Source of the DNA: an uncultured Eubacteriales bacterium
GTDB taxonomy: Bacteria; Bacillota; Clostridia; Oscillospirales; Acutalibacteraceae
Direction: 5' to 3'
Length of the DNA stretch: 64,000 nucleotides
NCBI GenBank assembly: GCA_934647945.1
Contig: CAKUFK010000009.1
Location: 43,477-107,476, forward strand
Shown here in pieces: positions 6,982 through 16,139 of the stretch. A model generated the notes under the pieces. The model had not been told where the DNA came from and did not search any database. It saw nothing but the letters and a program-made list of their open reading frames with translations. Position numbers and translations under genes: made by a program. Every line of letters begins with the position of its first letter. The stretch's first letter is position 1.

Positions 6982-8070
6982 TTATTGGAGCGTTTGAATT
7001 GCTTGACCGATTGCATTGAGAACCTCTTCATCATATCTTTTTAAATTCTCGAGACAATCCATAATGCTTGTGCAATAACCCCATTCCAATTCGTTATACC
7101 GGCGAGCCGTCCAGTCCCGACATTCATACAAGCCTATTATTTGCCAATTTTTGGTATGAGAAAGGTCGTAATTTACACTAATCCGGTGGCATATGCCGTT
7201 TAAGCTATCATTCTGCATGGGAAGCCAAATCTTGTGCCGAAAAACTTCAGCGAAATTGTGACAGTTAAAATTATGCCATGCTATATCACAAATTCGTTTC
7301 GTCCTATTCTTAATGATATCCAGATCGACATCATACAGCTTTTCATCCCAGTACCGAAATTTTTGTATATAAGTATCCCAAACCGCGTTGGACTGATTCT
7401 GTAACATTATTTTTTGAATCCTCATAAGTCCATCTACCAGGGTATAAGTACACTCGTTTTTTTCTCCGATTATAAATAACTCATCAATTTCCTCATAGGA
7501 AGGCACTTGGGGATCCCCCTGCGCGTTTGCCTTATCCGCCATCATCAGCTTTTCGTCTTCACAGCCAATTATCACGCGAAACGGATCAAGTTGATTCCCT
7601 TTTATCCGGGCGAGGATGGGTATTCCCCGATTCAGCGAGCACTGAATCGCATCAGGAAAACCGGTTTTTAATATGGTGTATTGATAACCGGTTAACCCAA
7701 ACAAAAAATCAATCACTTCGGGGGAATTTTCAAAATTTTGATTTGCACCGTCATCTGTAAAAGATGGGCGAAGTGATGATCTTCCACTTAATGTGTCAAA
7801 AAGGAAAAAAATATCTTCTTGTAATTTTACTGTTGATTTGCGGCAATTTCCACAGTCCGTACAATTCCCGCTTGTTTTCATTTCACAATTGTAATCATCC
7901 TTACCATGAATATTTTCCAACAGCATTATTACGCTTGCATAGCAGTTAATAAAATTTAGACGGCTGAATGCACAAAACGGGTATGCGAATTCGATTTTCT
8001 GGTTAATTTTCAAAACCTCCCTAATAATTTTACCCAGCATTACTAAATACGTACTATTACGGGTTTTCAA
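6982..8070 (-). CDS. BtrH/C39-like domain protein of the island (weak match)
   Basis: A 362-aa AT-rich protein that I do not firmly recognise. Near the N-terminus CAFSRLNFINCYASVIMLLEN places a Cys in front of a helix. Further on GIPILARIKGNQLDPFRVIIGCEDEKLMMADKA follows the layout of papain/C39-like and BtrH N-terminal domains: a 'grip' strand, then a 'GYD..D' strand. The expected catalytic His before RVIIG is not evident. A CEMKTSGNCTDCGNC cluster at about 82-96 could bind metal. The start is uncertain: the frame opens at TTG 8070, ATG lies at 8040, and an AGGGAGG SD lies inside, near 8015-8025. The stop is 14 bp from the att core, so this is the last gene of the element on this side. Confidence 0.5.
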   Translation of the reverse strand: MKTRNSTYLVMLGKIIREVLKINQKIEFAYPFCAFSRLNFINCYASVIMLLENIHGKDDYNCEMKTSGNCTDCGNCRKSTVKLQEDIFFLFDTLSGRSSLRPSFTDDGANQNFENSPEVIDFLFGLTGYQYTILKTGFPDAIQCSLNRGIPILARIKGNQLDPFRVIIGCEDEKLMMADKANAQGDPQVPSYEEIDELFIIGEKNECTYTLVDGLMRIQKIMLQNQSNAVWDTYIQKFRYWDEKLYDVDLDIIKNRTKRICDIAWHNFNCHNFAEVFRHKIWLPMQNDSLNGICHRISVNYDLSHTKNWQIIGLYECRDWTARRYNELEWGYCTSIMDCLENLKRYDEEVLNAIGQAIQTLQ

Positions 8071-8145
8071 TCACGATTTAATTGCCTATATTTTAAATGA
8101 AAAGAGAATAACATCAGTCAGTCTTCTATACGATGTGAGGAAAAC

Positions 8146-9192
8146 ATGAACGATCCATATAATATGAAAAATAAACTATATGCCCATCTGGACACCCTAA
8201 ACATGATTGTAAAAAATAAACCATGGCACTCTTTCTGCCTTGAGATACATCCCACTAACTACTGTACTCATAACTGCACGGATTGCACCAGCAGCCCTTA
8301 TCGTTTACATCATCCCAAACAGTATTTACCTGCACCGGAATTGTTTAAAGTTCTCAAACGGTTTTCTCAATTACAAGGTAAATCAATATTGTGGAGCGGC
8401 GGCGGCGAACCTTGTAGCTACAAGTGCAAACTAACCAACAAGCGTTTTCTAGATATTGCGCAATATGCCGCCAGCCTTGCGTTGCAGCAGGGCCTGTATA
8501 CCAACGGCAGTTGTTTGAACGACGAGCTTTCAGATTATATCTTGGATAAATTTGAATTCATTCGTATCAGTTTGGACGCATTTACAGAGACGACATATAA
8601 ATCGATACGCAAAACCGATGATTACTTACGCGTAATGAAAACCCTTCAGCACTTAATCCATCTCAAAAAAGAACGTGGTATAAATACATGCATTGGTATT
8701 TCCTTTGTACTGCGAGAAAACAATCTTAACGATCTCAATTGCCTCAAAAGCTGGGTAACCCAATATCCTGTCGACTATATATACTTTAGGCCGGTAGTCA
8801 ATTCAGAGGGCAGCACATTAAACGAAGACCTTCTCGAAAACGCCTATTCCCGAATCCATGACGCGGAGAAAAGTACCCGTTCGGTCAAACTAATCACACG
8901 TCTCAATAAAGCGAACGGCAACTTAGCCACCCCCTGTCATTATCATTATTTTTGCCCCTGTCTGAGTGCTGACGGCAATTTATATCAATGCTGCCATCAT
9001 ATAGGGAATAAAAAATTTTTATTGGCGGCGCCAAGCGGTGAAGCCCTCTCTATATTGGATACGGCACTCGACCGCAGGGACAAGGTGTATATCGACAATA
9101 CTTGTCCGATCAATTGCAGAGCTGTTGCGATCAATAACGAGATTACCCAGTTGATAGCCTGTCAACAGTACACACACAAAAACTTTATGTGA
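8146..9192 (+). CDS. Radical SAM protein with SPASM-like C-terminus (1 of 6)
   Basis: A radical SAM enzyme that should cleave S-adenosylmethionine with a [4Fe-4S] cluster to start radical chemistry. The cluster motif is C40-THN-C-TD-C47 (CX3CX2C). The SAM-binding GGGEP is near 85. The C-terminal third holds extra Cys residues (CPCLSADGNLYQCCH and CPINC), laid out like a SPASM/twitch auxiliary cluster domain. Start ATG 8146 has TGAGGA upstream. It is transcribed divergently from the gene at 6982-8070. The substrate is unknown; peptide or carrier-bound substrates are usual for SPASM members. Confidence 0.85.
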   Translation: MNDPYNMKNKLYAHLDTLNMIVKNKPWHSFCLEIHPTNYCTHNCTDCTSSPYRLHHPKQYLPAPELFKVLKRFSQLQGKSILWSGGGEPCSYKCKLTNKRFLDIAQYAASLALQQGLYTNGSCLNDELSDYILDKFEFIRISLDAFTETTYKSIRKTDDYLRVMKTLQHLIHLKKERGINTCIGISFVLRENNLNDLNCLKSWVTQYPVDYIYFRPVVNSEGSTLNEDLLENAYSRIHDAEKSTRSVKLITRLNKANGNLATPCHYHYFCPCLSADGNLYQCCHHIGNKKFLLAAPSGEALSILDTALDRRDKVYIDNTCPINCRAVAINNEITQLIACQQYTHKNFM

Positions 9193-9237
9193 TGAATCCA
9201 TCCGGCCTATTTACTTATTTATAAACGATGTAAGATT

Positions 9238-9848
9238 ATGTTGCATAAAATACGATTTCTCTTCGATATAGTAATCGATTTGTTTTGTGATAGGAAACTG
9301 CATATTCGCACCTTTAGAAGCCAAAAAGCCAGATTGCTTACAATATTAAGAATTATCACCCTGTGCATTACAGTGACCTTTTTCAAATACAAAAAGAAGT
9401 TTCGCCAAGCGATTATTTCGTCGATATAGGCAGCGGAACCGGCCGGGCTGTTTTTTGGATTGCATATAAAGGTTGCATAAAAACAACCGGTATAGAATTA
9501 AATGAGGAAATGTATTCCATATCCCTCAAAAACTTAACGACATACAATAACAGACACCATTCCGATATAACGTTCATTAGAGATAATGTCGTAAACTTGA
9601 AAATAGTAAATTCCATGAACGTCTTTTACTTATACAACCCATTCAATTACCGATTATTCATATATTTTTTATGTTTGCTTCAAGATTCTCTAAAAGTTTA
9701 TCAAAGACAAATCACCTTAATTTTATATTCACCCCAACCAACTATTATCGAGATTTTGAAAAAATTCCATTTTAATGAGAAATCCCCAAAATCACCATCC
9801 GTTTTAGGTAAAATAAAACCTCGTTATGTTATTTATAAAAATAGCTGA
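9238..9848 (+). pseudogene. Frameshifted class I SAM methyltransferase
   Basis: Two overlapping frames together make one methyltransferase. The first (9238 onward) gives MLHKIRFLFDIVIDLFCDRKLHIRT, a normal N-terminus for this family. After about 9318 the continuation is in another frame: AYNIKNYHPVHYSDLFQIQKE, then the SAM-binding motif I, FVDIGSGTGRAVFWIA, and motif II, TGIELNEE. The frame with motif I is closed upstream by a TAG near 9315. A GTG at 9363 could still start a short 161-aa form, but that would leave only about 20 residues before motif I. So this is either a pseudogene or a sequencing error in the A-rich run around 9317-9330. Confidence 0.7.
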
Positions 9849-9881
9849 TGATAAAAACCTATAACCGAAATTACGGCTTTA

Positions 9882-10958
9882 TCAGGAATCCATTTCGTCA
9901 ATGACTTGTAACCGCAAATCCAAAAGCTGCTTTAAAAATGGAATATCTTTATCCGTATAACGGCAATTTATTTCCGGTCCTTTTTGCTTACTGATCGACG
10001 CGCCGCATACCAAACGACGGTGGCCATAAATGTCACGCCACTTACCACAACGCTGTTGTTTCGTCTTGGAGTGAAAGCAACAATTACAATAGTTCAGATT
10101 ATGCACACAATATTCCATTAACTCTTCAGCATTGGGTTGGTTTCGCACAAGTTCTAGAAAGCGGTCAAATTCAGTGCTTTCCGGGTAAGCGGCATGCTTT
10201 AGCTGGATACACATATCAAAGCGCAAGAATACATTGAACTCCATCGCATAGTTACCTTTATATCGATAACTAACACGATGGTAGTACTGACACGGCAGTA
10301 CTTTCAAATTTTTTTCTATGGCATATTCGTGCATTGCCCGCGCGTATACCCGGTCTCGCTCCGGAAGAACATCCAAAATATTTTGTATGGTATGTCGATA
10401 TCCCTTGGTGAAAATCCGAAAATCGCAGGAAAGTACATAAGAATTGCAATTGAGTTTATATCTCTGGCTTTGTTTTTGTAACCGGGTATAGTATTCGAGC
10501 AACAAAGGGTACCGTTGACTTTCAAAAACCGTACTGGCCATTCCTTCACGTACATCGATTCCCAAACGCGACAAGCAACTCATCCGATTGAATTTTGATT
10601 TATCTTTTTTTCGTACTCCCTTTTTCAGCATTTTATGATATACGGATGCCGCCATCATTAGGGTTCCGTCCTCCATCAATTCACTGCTTTTCACAATATC
10701 AATGAGAAGGTTTCCGTAATAAGCCACACCATAAAACATAACATTTTCAGGCGGATAGAGCCTGTACTCGTTCGGATTCTCATACATATCGGAAAACAAG
10801 TTGTGCGTATATCGATATACCTGCGTATAACCCTCTTTATCACGTTCATCCGGAATATTCGCCAAAGAAACTTCCAAAGGTACCAGATCTCTTCCAAACA
10901 GCCAAATCGCTTTTTTTGTTTTATTTTCAAAAATCTCTTGATTCAAATCGAAATGCAT
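9882..10958 (-). CDS. Unrecognised island protein with C-terminal Cys/His cluster
   Basis: A 358-aa protein with no family I can name. It is rich in basic and aromatic residues. It has no signal peptide or membrane segment. Near the C-terminus is a dense Cys/His group, YCVHNLNYCNCCFHSK followed by CGKWRDIYGHRRLVC, which could be a zinc-binding site or a small cluster site. The frame is open 18 bases further, but AGGAGGGG sits directly before ATG 10958, which fixes the start at MHFDLNQE. It is divergent from the ACP gene at 11067 across a 108-bp AT-rich gap that should hold both promoters. It could be a regulator or a tailoring enzyme. Confidence 0.6.
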   Translation of the reverse strand: MHFDLNQEIFENKTKKAIWLFGRDLVPLEVSLANIPDERDKEGYTQVYRYTHNLFSDMYENPNEYRLYPPENVMFYGVAYYGNLLIDIVKSSELMEDGTLMMAASVYHKMLKKGVRKKDKSKFNRMSCLSRLGIDVREGMASTVFESQRYPLLLEYYTRLQKQSQRYKLNCNSYVLSCDFRIFTKGYRHTIQNILDVLPERDRVYARAMHEYAIEKNLKVLPCQYYHRVSYRYKGNYAMEFNVFLRFDMCIQLKHAAYPESTEFDRFLELVRNQPNAEELMEYCVHNLNYCNCCFHSKTKQQRCGKWRDIYGHRRLVCGASISKQKGPEINCRYTDKDIPFLKQLLDLRLQVIDEMDS

Positions 10959-11066
10959 ATTTCCCCTCCTACTCATTTGCTGTTATTCTACCATATAAGG
11001 GGATAATTGTAAATAAATTTTATTTATTTTTCAACATATTTTTAGAATAAGGAGAAAAATCTGTAT

Positions 11067-11339
11067 ATGACCACCCTATCCGACATTTATCAAAAAACAA
11101 AGCAGCTTCTTGAAGAAAACGCCGATACCAATTCTGAAATCGATACAAAACTTCATTTCAGCAGCTATATCCGCGATTCCATCCAGTTCATTAAAATTGT
11201 CATTTGTTTGGAGGATGAATATGACCTAGAATTTGATAATCAGGACTTACAGCTTGAAAAATACAAATCCATTGATGATTTTATTCAAATGGTTTATCAA
11301 AAAATTGTACAGCTATCGGGTGAGGGAGATGGCTCATGA
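11067..11339 (+). CDS. Acyl carrier protein (ACP 1)
   Basis: A 90-aa acidic four-helix carrier protein. The phosphopantetheine attachment site is Ser38 in YIRDSIQFIKIVICLEDEY. The helix-2 sequence VICLEDEYDLEF is typical for ACPs of natural-product and D-alanyl-carrier type. Start ATG has AAGGAG 9 nt upstream. The stop overlaps the next gene (ATGA), so translation is coupled to the GT9-like gene. In the setting of BtrH-like acyltransferases and an adenylation-domain fragment, it most likely carries the pathway's acyl or aminoacyl intermediate rather than serving fatty-acid synthesis. Confidence 0.9.
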   Translation: MTTLSDIYQKTKQLLEENADTNSEIDTKLHFSSYIRDSIQFIKIVICLEDEYDLEFDNQDLQLEKYKSIDDFIQMVYQKIVQLSGEGDGS

Positions 11340-12118
11340 TCCGCCTTAGGTTACCGGAGAACGGGAAAAAAGCCCAATGTGATTGCCTAGCTTCCACCAC
11401 TTATTCTGTGATTTGTAATTTCGGAAAAAATTATCTGGATGTTTTTGCTTTGTTCTGGGGGTTTCAGTATAAAACGCAATCGAATTATAAAATAGAGGGG
11501 GAAATCGCAATCAGCACACGTATTGGCAGATATCAAAATCTTTCTATATATTTCTGTGTCAGTGAAACAGCCGACGACGCTTATAAGTCATTCAAAACCC
11601 AACTTGTACATTTTTCCATTCTTCAGATATGCAGGAAGCCGCTCGACCTTTTTCAAGCATTGATTAACAAAGTTCCTATATTCGGTATGTTTGCTTCCGA
11701 CCAAATACATAATCCGATGAGAATTGATGCCGTCGACCAGTTACCGGAATCCATTACATATGGGTTTCTGGTTCGAACATGCACGCGCCTGAACGATCAT
11801 ATCTTTATTGCTGCTGAGTTGACTATCGATCATCTTATACCAAAAAGCTATGTGTATAAATACTCTTACCATACCAAGGAAAACGAACAACGCAAATTTC
11901 CCGTTTACGGCAGTCCCCCTACGGACCCGCAGTCTAAATCCATTCTTATTGTCGAAAAATCGTGTGGTTATGGCGACGCCCTGACAACGCTCCCGTTGCT
12001 TCAAAAATTTACAGATATCTACATCCAGCGAGGTATGCGTGTTGAGATCCTGCATTATTATCGGCAGTCTTATGAACTGAGCAGCGTTTTTCTAGGGCGC
12101 TGTCAGAATCAAAAGTAA
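11336..12118 (+). CDS. Truncated GT9-like glycosyltransferase
   Basis: The protein resembles the first half of the two full-length GT9-like proteins at 22000-23463 and 23460-24923 (about 490 aa each). It shares their lead-in region (FGMFASDQIHNPM) and the start of the nucleotide-binding half, ILIVEKSCGYGDALTTLPLLQKFTDIYIQRG. It stops after 260 residues, just after ELSSVFLGRCQNQK. The last dozen codons overlap ACP-coding sequence in another frame. So the C-terminal domain with the GxDSxxxHxA donor-site motif is missing. It overlaps ACP1 by 4 bp. I read it as a deletion product, probably inactive. Confidence 0.7.
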   Translation: MIRLRLPENGKKAQCDCLASTTYSVICNFGKNYLDVFALFWGFQYKTQSNYKIEGEIAISTRIGRYQNLSIYFCVSETADDAYKSFKTQLVHFSILQICRKPLDLFQALINKVPIFGMFASDQIHNPMRIDAVDQLPESITYGFLVRTCTRLNDHIFIAAELTIDHLIPKSYVYKYSYHTKENEQRKFPVYGSPPTDPQSKSILIVEKSCGYGDALTTLPLLQKFTDIYIQRGMRVEILHYYRQSYELSSVFLGRCQNQK

Positions 12119-12243
12119 TTGTTGCGTTAGAGGATGAATTTGGGATTCAATTTGATGTGGATAAAATTGATATCGAAAACTTTAAAACCATACAGGAGCT
12201 GGCCAAATATATAGAGTCTAAGCTGCAGGCGAAAGAATCATAA
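12076..12243 (+). pseudogene. ACP fragment lacking the phosphopantetheine serine
   Basis: In a frame different from the preceding gene, the sequence reads SKVIVALEDEFGIQFDVDKI and on to a normal ACP C-terminus (ELAKYIESKLQAKES, TAA at 12241-12243). This equals helix 2 onward of ACPs at 11067 and 28643. The N-terminal half with the Asp-Ser attachment site is gone, replaced by the tail of the GT9-like gene. The frame has no credible start, as TGA lies at 12073. The junction falls at about 12095-12112. The TAATG overlap with the next gene is the normal coupling of an intact operon, so the 3' side was originally in place. Confidence 0.78.
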
Positions 12244-13193
12244 TGGACGTACGTATATATGATGTCATATACCGATCTGGCTCGCCTCCATCGCCTTCCA
12301 CCCATATCCTTCCAGCGGTAATATTTTGTTTGCAAGCAGCAGCCGACGGCCGTAAATTGCTGCCGCAGGATGTTTTATATGGAGCTGCCGGCTTGTTGTT
12401 TTCAAATCTTTGGTATGACCGGGATTTGAAAGCCATATATGATATTTCCTCTCTGCCGTCAAACTTCATTGCTTCCATAGATCGGTTGTTTCATATGGCC
12501 GGATATGATTATGAAATCGCCCGTAAATGGGGAGGCGTGTATACACGAGAGTATTTTTGGCGCCGTATTATTGAACATCTCCGTCTCGGGCTGCCATCCT
12601 TATTGCTGCCCTCCTCGCCTGAGAACGACGTATTGTGCGTTACCGGCGCTGATGAGCAAACGGGCTGCCTCCTGGCAGGGCGAAATGCTCCCCCCATCCA
12701 TATGGATGACTGCTATGAGCGGCTGGACGGTATATTCCTGATAGGCCGGCCGGTTTCTTCGCATCCGGCAACGTTTACAATCGACACTCTTTTACAGATA
12801 GCCCGATATTCCGTAACCGCTGCATTTTTTCTGATTAACGCCGTTCCACACAACCCGGACCCAGCCGTGGAAGAACTATTATTTCAGCACCTGTTTTGTG
12901 ATATGGATTTATCTCTGGCTGTCTTGCGGCGTCACGCGCGCTTTTTGTCGGTATGCCGCAGGGAGGCCGTCAATTTTTTAAATCGATTGTTGTCGGTCAA
13001 CCAAACCTCCGGTAATATGCGAAAACTGAGGAAAGCAATTTGCCTTTATAAACAATCGTATCAATGTTTGGATAGATTGGCCGACGCAGGGAAAGCAACC
13101 GAAAGGTATGCCGTTGCTATTGATCTAGACCATAAGGAGAAGGAAGCCATAGCGATTATAAACGAGGTTGTCACAAACCATGATTCTCATTGA
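12243..13193 (+). CDS. C39/BtrH-like fold protein (weak match)
   Basis: A 316-aa protein without a firm family. GLPSLLLPSSPENDVLCVTGADEQTGCLLAG (about 115-145) follows the order seen in BtrH N-terminal and C39-like domains: a 'gxPvi' strand, then a 'vxGyDe.g.xl' strand. The C-terminal 110 residues are helical (LSLAVLRRHARFLSVCRREAVNFLNRLL), like the helical tails of the other BtrH-like proteins here. A catalytic Cys-His pair is not evident. ATG overlaps the ACP-fragment stop (TAATG), and the gene overlaps the next one by 14 bp. It may be a non-catalytic paralogue. Confidence 0.45.
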   Translation: MDVRIYDVIYRSGSPPSPSTHILPAVIFCLQAAADGRKLLPQDVLYGAAGLLFSNLWYDRDLKAIYDISSLPSNFIASIDRLFHMAGYDYEIARKWGGVYTREYFWRRIIEHLRLGLPSLLLPSSPENDVLCVTGADEQTGCLLAGRNAPPIHMDDCYERLDGIFLIGRPVSSHPATFTIDTLLQIARYSVTAAFFLINAVPHNPDPAVEELLFQHLFCDMDLSLAVLRRHARFLSVCRREAVNFLNRLLSVNQTSGNMRKLRKAICLYKQSYQCLDRLADAGKATERYAVAIDLDHKEKEAIAIINEVVTNHDSH

Positions 13194-14217
13194 AAAAATA
13201 TATAGGTACAGCTGGAGCTATGATGCTCATTATCGCTTTTTTTGTGTACATAATAGCTGCCATCAACTGATGGGATACGACGGGGTGGAAAACAGGGGAC
13301 TATATTTGAACTGCGTATGGGATTGTTCGGTTGATTACGACACCAGCCGGCCGTATGGCTTTTCTATTTCCAGCGACAGCACTCCGCTTCTTGATGATTG
13401 CTCCCCATGGTACCAATTCACCTTTCATGACGACTATGAGAAGGCTTGGCAAGAAAACTGCCGGATCTTAAATACGGGGAGACCGGTTATTATTGCATTG
13501 GACAGGTATTATCTTCCCTATGCCGCTGATTTTAGCCGACGTCACGGCGCCCACGCGGCACTGCTGTTTGGATATGCGGAAAATACAAAAAAAGCCTTCA
13601 TCGTAGACTGGTATCCGGATGAATTTTATATAGGGCCCGTCTGTTATATCGATCTGCGTAAAGCGAGACTTTCCGATAACGCCTGGAACGGCAATATAAA
13701 CAGCGGAAGAGAACTTAAATGTGCTTCCCTTGTTCTATCAGAAGGGATTCCTTCCGGTGGCTACAAGCAGGTCATTTCAACCATTGACGCTATTCATAAT
13801 CAATATTTTTCCTGTGAGCAACCCTGTCACGGTCAAGGCGCTCTCCAGAATTTATTAAAAACGATTCTGGATAATTCGCAGAACCCGCCGCGCGTTTCTC
13901 TTTTCTCTTACTTATATCGGCAGCTTTTCCCACAGGTACAAAAGAAAATCCTTTTAGACTATTATCTTGAACAAGCTTCCGTCTTTAATAAAGATATGTT
14001 TCAATCTGCCAGGCGGTACCTGCACACAATCATATATGAATGGGAAAACATCCTGCAAAATTTGATGCGCCTTGCTTATTCCGAAAAGCAAAACAAAAAA
14101 ACACTGCAGGATGAGCTCCGTTATTCATTACAGTCGGTTTTCAGTCAAGAGCTCACACTGGGGATTGGTCTTGATGAGCTAGCCGCAAAGCTGCGAAAAA
14201 AAGGGGGATTTCTTTGA
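13180..14217 (+). CDS. BtrH-like acyltransferase (N-terminal domain family)
   Basis: This resembles the butirosin biosynthesis protein H N-terminal (BtrH_N) family. BtrH moves an acyl chain from the carrier protein BtrI to an aminoglycoside amine. The hallmark stretch is GRPVIIALDRYYLPY, then RRHGAHAALLFGYAENTKKAFIVDW (about 105-150), with the His before the 'GY..D' strand. A Cys-rich N-terminus (FFCVHNSCHQLMGYDG) supplies a candidate nucleophile. The second half is helical. The frame opens at TTG 13168, but ATG 13180 (MILIEKIYRY) with GAGG upstream is preferred. It overlaps both neighbours. The substrate is unknown; carriers in the same operon make an ACP-dependent acyl transfer plausible. 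Confidence 0.7.
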   Translation: MILIEKIYRYSWSYDAHYRFFCVHNSCHQLMGYDGVENRGLYLNCVWDCSVDYDTSRPYGFSISSDSTPLLDDCSPWYQFTFHDDYEKAWQENCRILNTGRPVIIALDRYYLPYAADFSRRHGAHAALLFGYAENTKKAFIVDWYPDEFYIGPVCYIDLRKARLSDNAWNGNINSGRELKCASLVLSEGIPSGGYKQVISTIDAIHNQYFSCEQPCHGQGALQNLLKTILDNSQNPPRVSLFSYLYRQLFPQVQKKILLDYYLEQASVFNKDMFQSARRYLHTIIYEWENILQNLMRLAYSEKQNKKTLQDELRYSLQSVFSQELTLGIGLDELAAKLRKKGGFL

Positions 14218-16124
14218 TTAACGTCGCCTTGATCGATATGCCTTTCGCTCTTAAAGAATGCCCCGCATTTGGCCTCACTCAAATAAAAGACGATTTGACG
14301 CTGCACTTGGCGGGCAGCGTCCACTGTGATCTATTGTATTTGAATCACGCCTTTTATCAGATAGCCGGGGAGGATATCTTCCGCTTTGTTAACGGCGATT
14401 TCTATGGTTATTACAGGTTCGAAGACAACTACCACTATATGATTGAAGAACATCAGAAATCCGGATTGGATGTCGAATACAATGGAGCAGAACTCGGCAA
14501 CTGGATTTTCAGCAAGGCGGCATTTCCCGAAAAAAAAGATGATACAGAGGATTATCTGCAACAATACTTCCCGCATTCTCCTGATTTGCAAACGGCTGTA
14601 CGCCGGCTGAGAAATCAGGTGGACGATCACCTCGACAGTCTCTACCGCACTTACAATCTGAATCGATACGATGTCGTCGCCTTTACTTCCAAGTTTCATC
14701 AGCAAACGGCAGCGATGGCCATGGCCCGGTTGTGTAGACAGCACAACCCCTCCGTTATAACCGCTATGGGCGGTCCCGGATGTGAGCCGCCATATGGGGC
14801 GGAATTAGCCAAGCAAAAGAGTAGTATTCAGTTCTTTTTTTCAGGCCGTCGGTTTTTAATTGGTTTTCGGCGTTTTATTTCGTTCATCCAGCAAGGAAGA
14901 CTCGATCGGGTTCAGACCATTCCCGGAGTGTACACATATGAAAAATATAGAAAAAGCTTAACTTGCGGTAAGCCTTATAATCCACTGGAAGAGAGCGAAG
15001 AAGAGCCAATTGATACGGTATCCCCGCCTGATTATACGTCCTATTTCGAATCTTTGGATCAGCATTTTAAAGACTGTGTTGTGGAGCCGGTTTTGTTTTT
15101 TGAAACATCACGGGGCTGTTATTGGGGTGTTCGTCACCGTTGCAATTTCTGTGCATACGACGGCTATCGAAAGCATTTTTCACCCATGCATCCATCGGTT
15201 ATGATTGCTTATCTAAATACGATGTTTGCGCGGTATTCTGATCGCTGCAAGTATTTTATTGCTGTAGACAGCTGCCTTGCGCCAAGGTATCTCGATACGG
15301 TTTTCCCCTATGTCACGATACCCAGCCATGTTAGCATCCTGTATGACGTCCGCGTCACTCTGACGCGGGATCAGCTCAGACGATTGGCATCGTACCGTAT
15401 CCATCTGCTCCTGGCCGGTATTGAATCCTTTTCAAGCGATGCCTTAGCCTTGCTGAATAAGGGGACCACCGCATTTGACAATATTGCGTTCATGAAAAAC
15501 TGCCGCCGATACGGCTTGGAAATCAGTTGGAATATACTAGTAAACATTCCCGGGGAAACGATTGATATGCTAAAACAAACCTGGCGGACGATGCAAGCTT
15601 TGACACATCTGTATCCACCAAAAGGCGTGTGGCTGGTCAGTTTTCAAGGGAATTGTCGGTATGCTGACAATCCGTCGCAATTTCAAATTCAGTTATCCCC
15701 ACTGACAGAAAGCTTGTCCTACGTCTATCCATTTCTCGAAAAAGCATTGCAAGCGCTTACCTATTTTAAAACACGCATCGATGAGAAGGATTCCCTGCAC
15801 AATCGACAGCATCTGGTGATGATCAATCGAATGATCGCCTCCGCCGAGATATGGAAATCAGCATGGCGTGTTGATAAAAAAAATCTTCCAAATTTATACA
15901 GGGACGAAGACACCATATACGATAATCGTACATCCATTCAGTCCTATACCTTGATGGAAAAACAGATTGACATCTTGGACTATCTCGAACAGCCGCACAG
16001 CTTAGAGGAAATCAGTAAGTATATGGGGATTTCGGTCGAAACCGCCTTGGGGCAAATCAAATATTTGTGCGACAAGCAATTGCTTTTTGAAGAAAACAAT
16101 TGCTATATAAGCCTCGTACTATAG
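14214..16124 (+). CDS. Radical SAM protein resembling RiPP maturation radical SAM protein 1 (2 of 6)
   Basis: A 636-aa enzyme. The N-terminus resembles a B12-binding (Rossmann) domain, with YDVVAFTSKFHQQTAAMAMARLCRQH and a GGPGCE loop near 180. The radical SAM core begins at ETSRGCYWGVRHRCNFCAYDG, with the spacing CX7CX2C. The GCYWG..H.C.FC form is characteristic of the RiPP maturation radical SAM protein 1 group. ILVNIPGET and a C-terminal winged-helix-like tail (DILDYLEQPHSLEEISKYMGISVETALGQIKYL) also fit. The start is TTG 14214 overlapping the previous stop, with AGGGGG in front. No RiPP precursor was found nearby, so the substrate may be different. It heads straight into the aminotransferase gene. 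Confidence 0.82.
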   Translation: MINVALIDMPFALKECPAFGLTQIKDDLTLHLAGSVHCDLLYLNHAFYQIAGEDIFRFVNGDFYGYYRFEDNYHYMIEEHQKSGLDVEYNGAELGNWIFSKAAFPEKKDDTEDYLQQYFPHSPDLQTAVRRLRNQVDDHLDSLYRTYNLNRYDVVAFTSKFHQQTAAMAMARLCRQHNPSVITAMGGPGCEPPYGAELAKQKSSIQFFFSGRRFLIGFRRFISFIQQGRLDRVQTIPGVYTYEKYRKSLTCGKPYNPLEESEEEPIDTVSPPDYTSYFESLDQHFKDCVVEPVLFFETSRGCYWGVRHRCNFCAYDGYRKHFSPMHPSVMIAYLNTMFARYSDRCKYFIAVDSCLAPRYLDTVFPYVTIPSHVSILYDVRVTLTRDQLRRLASYRIHLLLAGIESFSSDALALLNKGTTAFDNIAFMKNCRRYGLEISWNILVNIPGETIDMLKQTWRTMQALTHLYPPKGVWLVSFQGNCRYADNPSQFQIQLSPLTESLSYVYPFLEKALQALTYFKTRIDEKDSLHNRQHLVMINRMIASAEIWKSAWRVDKKNLPNLYRDEDTIYDNRTSIQSYTLMEKQIDILDYLEQPHSLEEISKYMGISVETALGQIKYLCDKQLLFEENNCYISLVL

Positions 16125-16139
16125 AGGAGAATGAACATA

